Shown piece by piece: positions 1 to 8,375 of a stretch of DNA of 64,000 bases. A model generated the notes under the pieces. It searched no databases. It was not told the DNA's origin and saw nothing but the letters and a program-made list of their open reading frames with translations. This DNA is from Arcuatula senhousia (Eukaryota; Mollusca; Bivalvia; Mytilida; Mytilidae), in the NCBI GenBank assembly GCA_963971305.1, contig OZ020308.1:35245275-35309274 (forward strand), written 5' to 3'. The position numbers and the translations under genes are program-made. Within the stretch, counting starts at the first letter, position 1; each line of letters begins with the position of its first letter.

Positions 1-583
1 GTACCAATGTCACAGTGTTCAGTTCAGTCATTGCTTGTATTTCAACAATCTCTACTGTATTTTGATTAATATTTAACAAAATACACTGAACAGGAAATGG
101 CAACCAAAGTGTACAACATGTTGCATAGAGACAAAACAGAAGACTGTAGGCTTACTGCAAACAAATTTGGTGACCTTTTTGCAACAGGTTTAATGATCAA
201 GTTGACAACTTTTGTCTCCTTAATTTTGTTTTATACCCTAGTTTACCATTGTCTGTGATTTTTTTTCTTTCGAAAACAACGATTGAAGCCATGGTTCTAA
301 GGAAAATAATCGAAGCAAATAAGAGTTTTGTTCCAAACCTTCATGAAGTCGGGCGTTTTTTTTATTTAAGGACACAATATTAACCAATAAAAAATAAAAA
401 ATCTTTTTATTAAACTTTGGTTTATCTTGGGTTTCTTAATTTTCATCGGTTACATTATTTTGATGTATTAATTTTTTTTTTTTATTTTTTGCGCCCTTTT
501 CCTGAAGTATGTGAACCCCACATCATCACTTTTGACGCGCGCATGCGCACTTCAATTTGTAATTTGTGGAAAAGAAAAAAATG
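1..583. other. AT-rich sequence, no gene seen
   Basis: Long A and T runs and no credible coding frame. The right edge (574-583, gaaaaaaatg) is probably one copy of the target duplication of the adjacent SINE. Confidence 0.6.
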
Positions 584-911
584 AAAAGGTAAAAGGTAAA
601 GGTAAAGGTAAGATTTATTTAACGTCGGTGAGTACACATCAGTGATGTGACGTGTACACAAGTCAAACAATTAACATAAGCTCTGAAGAGCTTTTGACCG
701 ACGGCAAGATTAACGACCGTTTGGCTAATAGGAGGCCCTTGCATGGTCGCCAGGCTTGTGTGGGAGGAAAGCCCGATATTCCAAGCTGGAAAATCGGTGA
801 AACCCACGAGCAACGGTAGGTGCCTGGAAACCTTGACACGTGTGGGGCTCGAACCCACATGGGTGTCGACCTGTGATTTAAAGTCCAGTGCCTTAACCAC
901 TCGGCCACCGC
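584..911 (-). mobile_element. tRNA-Ser/Leu-derived SINE
   Basis: On the minus strand the element opens with a tRNA-like head. The A box TGGCCGAGTGG lies at 907-897 and the B box GGTTCGAGCCC at 855-845, spaced as in a class II tRNA (Ser/Leu type, with a variable arm between them). About 230 bp of unrelated body follow, then a tail of TTTACC-like repeats (612-584 on the minus strand). Near-identical flanks gaaaaaaatg (574-583) and gaaaaaatg (912-920) look like a target-site duplication. The tRNA part is a promoter relic, not a functional tRNA gene: there is no acceptor stem partner and the anticodon stem is imperfect. Seen: boxes, tail and flanks. Inferred: Pol III origin and LINE-driven insertion. 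Confidence 0.8.
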
Positions 912-920
912 GAAAAAATG

Positions 921-1304
921 GCCAACGTCAACATCCTCGGTTTTGCAACACTCGTTGCACTATCCTATGGATATGTGCTGGACAGTAAATATTGTAAGGT
1001 GAAAGCCAATATGTTGCTAGATTTCAGGGGGGGGGGGGCAAAACAGAATCCGGTGAGAGGCTGACACTAGATCGATCATCCTCGGAAACCCAGGGCTTCT
1101 TCTCTCGCTTACTCATTCATCACGTGATGTAAGCGAGGATGTAGATCGATTGACTAACGATAGCGTTTTACTGATCAAGACGCCAACCACCCTCCAAACT
1201 GTGGAAATTATACAAGAATCCTGTGACCATGCGTCAGCACCTCCCAGCTTCGGGACAGATCTTTGTCAGTTATTTTTTCTTGCACAACGACATTTCTATG
1301 TATT
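921..1304. other. intergenic, G homopolymer
   Basis: No coding frame or recognised repeat. A G run occurs at 1027-1038. Confidence 0.5.
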
Positions 1305-1343
1305 CTGATGAGTCTTGAATAGACGAAACGCGCGTCAGGCGTA
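1305..1343 (+). ncRNA. hammerhead ribozyme-like core, copy 1
   Basis: Order of parts: CTGATGA; stem II GTCT/AGAC with loop TGAAT; GAA; stem III ACGC/GCGT with a 7-nt loop; then A as the cleavage nucleotide (GTA). All conserved core positions of a type I hammerhead are present. A continuous stem I next to the core is not obvious, so activity is uncertain. Confidence 0.6.
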
Positions 1344-1662
1344 GCAAAATTTATTGTCAGGAACTTTGTTGTAATTTTTATTTCGAACACACGTGAAGGT
1401 TAGCACTGCTGGTGGAGTTTAAATTCCCCGAGGTTAGCCCGCTCCGGCACCAACACTTTTGAGTTGGAGAATACATCAAAGCTTTAAATTATCCGTCTAA
1501 ATTTCAAAATTTTCTAAACCCTAAGGTTCTTCCTACCCCAGACATAGGTTGAATATCTTAGTAATTATTTGGTTCCCCAGTTTGGTATTTTGGGTTGTAC
1601 TGTTCTATGCTTTTCATATACATACAGTGTTTGGCATTTTCAATATTTTTGGTAGAGCGCCT

Positions 1663-1700
1663 CTGATGAGTCTTGAATAGACGAAACGCGCGCAGGCGTA
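1663..1700 (+). ncRNA. hammerhead ribozyme-like core, copy 2
   Basis: Same core as at 1305, with stems II and III intact and the stem III loop shortened by one base. Upstream it carries the longer leader (ttttggtagagcgcct) shared with the copies near 24.3, 32.4 and 55.7 kb. A TTTTTG tract in the leader can pair with CAAAA just after the cleavage site, but with a large asymmetric internal loop. Confidence 0.6.
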
Positions 1701-1901
1701 GCAAAATTTATTGTCTGGAACTTTGTTGTCATTTTTATTTCAGTTGTTTAACACACGAATGTTTCTTGTCAAACTAAAAGCGAAGGGGGACATTTTTAAC
1801 ATGAACTAATCTAATTTCTTGTTCTGTTATCAAAGGTTATATAAAGTTAAAGCTTCATAAAATGAACACTTTTTTCTATTTACATTTTACAGTCAATGCA
1901 T

Positions 1902-2031
1902 TTTTTAGCTCACCTGGACCGAAGGTCCATGTGAGCTTATACCATCACTTGGCGTCCGTCGTCTGTTAACAATATTTCAAACGTTAACTTGTCCGACACC
2001 ATAAGTCCAATTGCAACTAAGTATAAAAGCC
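1902..2031 (+). repeat. family Y head fragment
   Basis: Starts in a T run with agctcacctggaccgaaggt and its complementary ..gtgagct, then catcacttggcgtccgtcgtc and one partial core. This is the 5' end of the tandem-core family that is complete at 18.8, 25.0, 26.5 and 56-63 kb. There is no tail here, so it is 3'-truncated. Confidence 0.75.
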
Positions 2032-2244
2032 ACACAGACCACTATTTACAGGGGCGAAAACGAAATTTCACTCACTCTCACTTAATATAGTGCTCCACGT
2101 TGGCTCACACTCACATAATATAGTGCTCCAGGTGGATTGATTTTGTCCCTACCCACCTCTTACATTTTGATGACGTTTTTTGTGTTTGCTTTTTGTTATT
2201 GTAAGTCTATGCAAACAAACTCGTCTCAGCAGGTGATATACCTT

Positions 2245-2341
2245 TAGGTACAATAACGTAGCTCCTGTGATCAAAGATATCACAGGAGCTACATTATGCG
2301 GACCAATCAAAGATATCACAGGAGCTACATTATTGTAGCTA
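2245..2341. mobile_element. fold-back MITE
   Basis: Arms 2251-2271 and 2278-2299 are reverse complements (core tagctcctgtgat / atcacaggagcta). The right arm is repeated again at 2313-2335. Direct repeats atatacctt (2236-2244 and 2342-2350) flank it. The arm sequence matches the terminal inverted repeats of the MITE at 47.9-48.3 kb and a lone end at 30.77 kb. Confidence 0.6.
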
Positions 2342-2700
2342 ATATACCTTGGGTCTAAACTCGCCGTCAGCAGATGTGTCCACGTCGTTGTTATTCCTTT
2401 AGCCCTGATGAAGGACTTCTAGTCCAAAAAATTGGGCATCTTTTAGTTTTTTATTAATTTTTACCTTTTATTGTGATTTTCTTGTTTGGATTTTACCTTT
2501 TAAATGTGGTTTTACCTTCTAAACTTTTGTTTTGTTTACCTTTTAACTAGCCACTGTACAACACCTTTTATTACTGCCATCAGAAAACTTTCTTCTCAAA
2601 TTGTTCGCTTGCAGTTGCAGAGATTCATTTTCATTCCTTATTGTGTGTTCTTTTATACTGCTAAATCCTTAACTCCGTTGTCCATTAGGTCAATTTTGAT

Positions 2701-2795
2701 CTTAGTCCGAGATTGCTCTGACGTCCTCGGCATTTTTCCAGCAAGCTGGTGCCGTGGGACGTCAGAGCTCCTTCCATATCAAAAACACGGGATTT
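2701..2795 (+). repeat. inverted hairpin repeat, left copy
   Basis: Contains a 54-nt hairpin (2715-2768): GCTCTGACGTCC pairs with GGACGTCAGAGC, and CGGCA with TGCCG inside it. The whole 95-bp segment recurs inverted at 4032-4127. Confidence 0.75.
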
Positions 2796-2811
2796 TAACT
2801 AATGCTTTGTA

Positions 2812-3735
2812 AATGTTAAAATAACTCTTACATCAGTCATTTGTAAAACAATCAATTTGTAAATTAAGAATTAGTTCACATAATTTAAAGATAGAGAGTG
2901 ACAGACATACTAAAAGTAGTAATAAAGAATATATAGACAGAGCACAACGTATATGTGATTATTGTAATACTAGACAGGTTGAAAATGAGATACATTTTAT
3001 TACAGAATGTCCATTATATTCCAAATTAAGAGAAGACTTTTATAAAATTATTGATTCCTACTGTAAAAATTTCAAGAATTTAGACACTACTTCAAAATTC
3101 ATATGGCTGATGACCACTGAAAATCAGGAATTATTAGAAAACATTGGAAAATATATATTTGATTGCTTTAAATCTAGAACTGAAAAAACTAAAACCCTAA
3201 ATCAGGTTGTTACTTAGTATATTTAATGCTTTATATATTATATTGTATCTATGTACATTTTATGGTCACTGGGTCCAGTCTTTGCTAGCTTGTACATGTA
3301 TTGGTATACTGATGGTTGTTAATCCTATGTATGCCTCTGGTTCCATTGGTTTTACTCAGGGAGACCAAGGACAATTACTGATACCATTAATATATTTATA
3401 CTATACAAATCGTCCCTTATATTTTAATGGTCTCATACTGATAATATACACACACACATATATATAGTATTGTATATGTAGGGGTCATGATATCTAAATT
3501 ACTATTATTAAGTAGGGGGGACCACTCTACTGTAGAAGGGATGATTAATAATAAAGTTGTTATCCCCCTTTGGCCACCTCTGCTGAGTTTCACCATACGA
3601 ACCACAGCATACAAGGATTACTTGGTAAAAGTATTGTTATTATTATTTACTGTCACAATTATAATTGTTATTTTGTCACATACCCGAAAGGGTCCATGAT
3701 TGGATTAATAAAATATTTCTATTTCTATTTCTATA
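2812..3735 (+). mobile_element. 5'-truncated LINE, 3' end
   Basis: Holds the last about 130 codons of a LINE ORF, a 3' untranslated region of about 500 bp, an AATAAA at 3707 and a terminal TATTTC-type microsatellite at about 3712-3735. 5' truncation and a short-repeat tail are usual for LINE copies. I cannot assign the clade securely. Confidence 0.7.
2825..3217 (+). pseudogene. LINE ORF2 C-terminus with zinc-binding motif
   Basis: An open frame runs from just after a stop at 2822 to TAG at 3215-3217, without a start codon. The translation carries a C-x2-C-x9-H-x4-C cluster (CDYC ... HFITEC) followed by PLYSKLR. That is the zinc-binding knuckle found after the reverse transcriptase domain in many invertebrate LINEs. 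The segment upstream (KLRISSHNLKIESDR) also fits the LINE consensus style. RT and endonuclease are missing, so this is a dead 3' fragment. Confidence 0.75.
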
Positions 3736-3830
3736 ATGGAAGATGTAAAACAAGACTAAATTAATATTTTAAAGTATATAGCTTCTAGAAACTACCTGAT
3801 GTAACCCAGTAAAATAAGAAAAAATTAAGA

Positions 3831-3873
3831 GCTGATCTTGAACTTCATCAATTTCATTAAGTTCAAGATCAGC
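3831..3873. other. perfect 15-bp hairpin
   Basis: gctgatcttgaactt (3831-3845) is followed after 13 nt by its exact reverse complement (3859-3873). No T run follows and no adjacent gene is seen, so the role is unknown. Confidence 0.8.
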
Positions 3874-4031
3874 AAAATAATGTACAAATTTGGATTATTT
3901 TACTTATTCAAGATATTTTTCTTTAAAATATGTTGTATTTTTATTCTTAATAACCAAATGTTTCATTTGAGACCAAAATAAATATGCAACACTAATGATA
4001 AAGTTGCTTTATTTATCTCGGAAGTGCACGC

Positions 4032-4127
4032 TAAATCCCGTGTTTTTGATATGGAAGGAGCTCTGACGTCCCACGGCTCCAGCTTGCTGGAAAAATGCCG
4101 AGGACGTCAGAGCAATCTCGGACTATT
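4032..4127 (-). repeat. inverted hairpin repeat, right copy
   Basis: Reverse complement of 2701-2795 with a few changes; the internal hairpin is at 4060-4113. The pair encloses the LINE 3' end. Confidence 0.75.
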
Positions 4128-4271
4128 TTGATCTGTCCTGTCACTTACTGAATCTAAACTATTTTCGTCCAATCGCTTTCTCTTTATGTTCTTACTTCTT
4201 AAAAAAATATTTTGTACATTAATGTTACTTGTTTAGTGTTTAATTTAAGTAGTAACACATAGGCAAAGAAT

Positions 4272-4537
4272 GGGTGTGTGTAAAACACAATACAGACACC
4301 AGATACGGAGATACCAGATACCATATAATAAGATATTTATAATTATACAATTTAATTTTATTACTGATTCATTGTTATTTTCTTAAGTAATTAATTAAGC
4401 TACAAAGACATGTTGAGGTCAATAATGATAGCTTTTCATGGTGATAGTTTTATTTTTATCTTTATTGATTTGTCATCACATCCAAATAACATTAACATGT
4501 TTCTGGTGCACTTACCCTGTTAAGGTTGAAGCATGTA
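4272..4537 (+). repeat. dispersed repeat P, copy 1
   Basis: About 265 bp that recurs in opposite orientation at 18471-18720, from the gtaaaacacaatacagacac end to the aaggttgaagcatgta end. No ORF; class unknown. The DIRS element begins 37 bp to the right. Confidence 0.75.
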
Positions 4538-4573
4538 ATAAAAACTGGGAAGGAGTGGAACAATAATATTCTT

Positions 4574-4641
4574 AATTCTAAGTCGTCATACCACTTCCGG
4601 TCTCATATGAGATGCGTGCGCATTAGGTGTAACTCGTCAGT
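4574..4641 (+). repeat. DIRS left inverted terminal repeat
   Basis: The outer part (4574-4611) is complementary to 9751-9789 in the ICR. The inner part (4607-4641) is complementary to 10013-10047 in the right repeat with one mismatch. Confidence 0.85.
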
Positions 4642-4861
4642 GTGTGCAAATTTGTCAAAGGAGATGGACGTGGGTCCATCTCGTCGGGTGTAACTTTATT
4701 ATAACTTTAACGTTTAACAATTTGCACTGTATTTTTCCTGAACTATTTTGGGGATATTAATATTGTTTGCGAACAATTTTATCTTTTTTGAGTAAGTTTA
4801 AAAAAAAAAAAAAAAAAATTCTGCTCTGCTATTTATTTTTCATTTACTGCGGTATTTGAAT

Positions 4862-6220
4862 ATGGCGGACGCCATGTTATCAGAGCATAATAAACCTGAA
4901 TCTGAGGATTCGAGGGCTAAGAGTAAAGCTTCTAAGTCAAAACAAACAGAAAGAAAGCATGATAAAGACGCTTCAAAGAAGAAGGCAAATGATAAAGTGT
5001 TTTCCCCCTCCAAAACTCGACATTTATCTAGTAGAACACCGGTCCCTGTGGAGGCCGAAGTTCACGTGGTTGAACCAGAGCCTGCGGGTTCTAAAAAACA
5101 AGATGTCACGTTGTCAGATGTCATGTCTTTTTTGAAGGACATTAAAACCAACCAAGATAAAACTGACAAAAAGTTAAAAGAACTCACGGTAAAGGTTAAT
5201 GAAATGTACGAGGTTGAGGAAGAATATGATGAAAATCAATTGTTGTATGGGGATGATGACAATATTGAGCTAAATGATGACCAAACTACGAGTAATGTAA
5301 ATGAAATTGGTCAAAATGATGACAATAATAATGAGGAACCCCCTGCAAAGCGTAGAAGGACTGACGAAGGTCAGTCGAATGATACAAGTAACAAAACAGG
5401 GGATGTGTCAAATTCTGGTACAAAAAAGAGTAAGTTTAAGGAACTTGTTGAAACTCAAAAGTACAAAAAGAAGGAAAAGTTAGATGTACCTGTAGACTCC
5501 GATTTAGCTGAGCTTGTTAATAATTTATTCCTCAATGGGCTCCCAGATCATCAATTATCTGAGCTTGTAAAAAGTATAGATAGACCAGAAAACTGTGACA
5601 TGTTAACTAAAACTAAGGTCAATCATCTTATATGGGATCTCCTTTCAGATAGTACAAGAGACAAAGAGATTAGAGCTCAATATCGCCAAGGTCTATTGGT
5701 CAAGGCTGCTATTTTGATAACTAAACTGGTTAATAAACTCAATGATTGCAGTAATATTACTGAGATATCTGAACTTCCCATTCAAGATTTGATGAATATG
5801 GGTACTGATGCTCTTGGCATTTTAGGACATTGTAGTAGAGCAATGAATCTGTCTCGTCGTGAGCTACATAGGCCTGATTTGAGCTCTGAGTATTATCATC
5901 TAGGCTCTTCCACGGCCCCGTTTACTCAATTTCTATATGGGGACGATATTGACATTTCCAAGAAAGTATCTGATATTGATTCAGTCAATAAAGTAGGTCG
6001 AAAAGTTATGAGGGGGAGAGGATCAGGTCGAGCTTTCAGACGAGGTGGAGGTAGATGGTGGTCTCGTCGTGGTAGAGGTCGTGGTTATGTTAGACCTTCC
6101 TACAAAGAGCATGACAACCCCAGAGATAGTAACCCTGGTAACAGTAATGTTGGAGGTGCTTCTAGATATGACTCAAAAAACTTGAAGCGAGGGTTCAGGA
6201 GAACAGGAACCCGTTATTAG
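4862..6220 (+). CDS. gag: DIRS Gag-like protein
   Basis: A 452-aa frame from ATG 4862 to TAG 6218-6220. ATG 4874 is an alternative start; an upstream TTG at 4856 is unlikely to be used. The N-terminus is lysine-rich and polar, and residues about 118-190 are acidic and Asn/Asp-rich. A less biased middle (about 200-370) should be the structural core. The C-terminus has an RGG-like basic stretch (GRGSGRAFRRGGGRWWSRRGR), suited to RNA binding. DIRS first ORFs are poorly conserved and are called Gag by position and composition, as here. The end overlaps the pol frame by 49 nt and contains a slippery heptamer. The frame is intact. Confidence 0.8.
   Translation: MADAMLSEHNKPESEDSRAKSKASKSKQTERKHDKDASKKKANDKVFSPSKTRHLSSRTPVPVEAEVHVVEPEPAGSKKQDVTLSDVMSFLKDIKTNQDKTDKKLKELTVKVNEMYEVEEEYDENQLLYGDDDNIELNDDQTTSNVNEIGQNDDNNNEEPPAKRRRTDEGQSNDTSNKTGDVSNSGTKKSKFKELVETQKYKKKEKLDVPVDSDLAELVNNLFLNGLPDHQLSELVKSIDRPENCDMLTKTKVNHLIWDLLSDSTRDKEIRAQYRQGLLVKAAILITKLVNKLNDCSNITEISELPIQDLMNMGTDALGILGHCSRAMNLSRRELHRPDLSSEYYHLGSSTAPFTQFLYGDDIDISKKVSDIDSVNKVGRKVMRGRGSGRAFRRGGGRWWSRRGRGRGYVRPSYKEHDNPRDSNPGNSNVGGASRYDSKNLKRGFRRTGTRY
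6175..6212 (+). promoter_or_regulatory. candidate -1 ribosomal frameshift signal between gag and pol
   Basis: In the gag frame the codons TCA AAA AAC contain the heptamer A AAA AAC (6175-6181), a canonical X XXY YYZ slippery site. Nine nucleotides later a perfect 6-bp stem forms (GGGTTC 6191-6196 with GAACCC 6207-6212; loop of 10 nt). The pol frame is exactly -1 and opens at 6172, just before the heptamer; gag stops at 6220. Heptamer, spacer, stem and frame order are seen; frameshifting itself is inferred. Confidence 0.65.
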
Positions 6221-6875
6221 AGGTGTGTAATACAGGTAATGAAAAAATTCAAAACTTTAAGGCAGGTAGATTGAAAAGTTTTGAGAATGAGTGGAGGAAA
6301 ATTACATCTGATAAGCAAGTTTTAGATATTGCACTAGATTGTCATATAAAATTTGATGATGATATTCAACCAATAAGGGTGGATTTAAATAGGCCAATTA
6401 TTTTTAATAAGACTGAAGAGTCTATTATAAATCAAGAAATACAAAATTTATTAGAAATGAATGTAGTTGAAAAAGTTGAAAATTCAAATGATCAATTTAT
6501 TTCGCCTATATTTACAGTCCCTAAAAGAGATGGCAGTTTCAGAATGATTTTGAATTTAAAAGATTTAAATAAAAATATTGAATATTATCATTTTAAAATG
6601 GATACTTTTGAAACAGCATTGAAATTGATAAAACCAAATTGTTATATGGCATCTATAGATGTAAGACATGCTTATTATTCTGTTCCCATTGCACTTGAAG
6701 ATAGAAAGTTTTTGCGGTTCAAATGGAAGAACGAAACTTTTCAATATACCTGTCTTCCAAATGGTATAAGCTGTGCTCCAAGATATTTTACCAAATTATT
6801 AAAACCAATTTATAGTACATTAAGAAAAATGGGCCATGTCAATTTAGGTTACATTGATGATTCTCTTTTAGTAGG

Positions 6876-7362
6876 GTCCCGTGCGGGGCCCGGGTGGCGA
6901 ATAGGCCCGTAGCAGAGCCTAGCTTGTCGTAAGAGGCGACTAAGGGTCTTGGGATTCTGACGTCGGGTCAGTGCTCAGCCCACAGAGCGACCAAGTGTGT
7001 ACCCTAGGTGGCTGAATAGGGTAGCCCTCGTCCGCGGGGGTTGTCAGGTCTATAATACGGAAACCCTGACCGCCGACCATAGTGGGCCAACGTGTGTGGA
7101 GAGTGCCACGCTTCATGCACGTAAAAGACCCCTTTGTGGACCGCCCAGTAGTGCACCACATAGGCTAAATTTTCCGACCCTACCCACCTCTCCCCTTTTT
7201 CCTGTGGTTCTTCAAAATTTACCGGTCCTTTGTTTCCCACCCATCCCCATATTTCATTTATCATCATCATTTCATGTTCATTTTATCATCCTTTTCATGT
7301 TCATCGCCTGTAAATAACCTATATAGCGTTGCACGGGCGTAAAACACCAACTCACTCACTCA
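6876..7362 (+). mobile_element. SINE family A, copy 1 (in DIRS pol)
   Basis: Starts gtcccgtgcggggcccgg, carries the conserved block ttgtcgtaagaggcgactaa, and ends gcacgggcgtaaaacaccaa with a (CTCA)n tail. It is flanked by an exact 11-bp target duplication cttttagtagg (6865-6875 and 7363-7373). SINE plus one duplication is 498 bp, divisible by three. The frames inside (for example MYPRWLNRVA...) recur in every copy and are by-products of repeat conservation, not genes. Confidence 0.9.
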
Positions 7363-8375
7363 CTTTTAGTAGGAGATGACAAAACTGAATGTTTGCAGAA
7401 TGTTAAAGATACAAATTATTTATTTAAAAAAGTAGGATTTATTGTACATGACAAAAAATCAATTTTTGAGCCTACACAAAGAATCCAGTTTCTTGGATTT
7501 ATTATTGATTCAGTTTTAATGATAGTTATTTTACCTTTAGAAAAAGTAGAAAATGTGATTTTAGAGTGTAAAAAATTGTACAAAAAAGAACAAGTGTCTA
7601 TAAGAGAGCTTGCAAAAGTCATTGGGACTTTAGTATCAGTATTTCCTGCTGTAGAATTTGGACAACTCCATTATAGAAGTCTTGAAATTCAAAAAATTGA
7701 AGGTTTGAGAAAATCGAAAGGCGATTTTGATGGAAAAGTAAAAATAACTGGAGAAATGAAGTTAGATTTGAAATGGTGGTTTGAAAATATCAAGTCTCAG
7801 TATAGAAAAATAGACCATGGTAACCCTGATAAAATTATAACTAGTGATGCAAGTATGCAAGGTTGGGGTTCAGTGTGTTTAGGCTCAAAAATTGGAGGAC
7901 GATGGAATAAATTTGAAGTTGATTTTCATATAAATTATCTTGAATTATTGGCAGCTTTTCATGCCATCAAAGCTTTCTGCAAAAACGATAGAAATATTCA
8001 TGTAGGTTTGAAAATGGACAATACTTGTGCTATTGCCTATGTAAATAATATGGGAGGAATAAGATCACCAGAGAGCAATGAACTAGCTATCAGTATTTGG
8101 TCATGGTGTATTCAAAGAGGTATTTGGTTATCAGCAACTTATGTTCATACATCTCAAAATATTGCTGATATTGAAAGTAGAAAATTCAATGAAAATATCG
8201 AATGGAAGCTTGATTCAGATGTGTTTAACCTTCTAGTTGAAAAGATAGATATAAATCCTAAATTTGATCTGTTTGCTACAAGATTAAACACCCAATTATC
8301 TAGATATTCATCTTGGAAACCAGATCCAGGGTGTGAATTTGTAGATGCATTTTCATTTGCATGGAATGATAATTA

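Larger units (their letters stand above)
1305..1742 (+). mobile_element. retrozyme-like unit with two hammerhead cores
   Basis: Two direct repeats of about 79 bp (1305-1383 and 1663-1742) start exactly at the CTGATGA of a hammerhead core and end in ttttatttc. They bracket about 280 bp of unique sequence, so one core-to-core period is 358 bp. This resembles retrozymes: small non-autonomous elements with terminal repeats containing hammerhead ribozymes, reported from plants and from animals including mussels. There is no ORF. The second core has a 1-nt deletion in its stem III loop. Retrozyme identity is inference from layout; the repeats are seen directly. Confidence 0.55.

Noticed and set aside
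845..907. A functional tRNA gene
   Set aside because: A and B boxes are good but the acceptor stem has no partner, the anticodon stem is poor and a SINE body and tail follow; it is a tRNA-derived SINE.
1027..1038. G-quadruplex candidate
   Set aside because: A single G run of 12 without further G tracts nearby.
2504..2812. A 102-codon ORF upstream of the LINE
   Set aside because: It runs into the hairpin repeat, has a low-complexity hydrophobic start and no homology signal.
6997..7317. Conserved ORF (MYPRWLNRVALV...) in every SINE A, and similar frames in SINE B
   Set aside because: It occurs in each copy only because the SINE is conserved. Frames end at variable indels, there is no coding-type substitution pattern by eye, and both strands are equally open.
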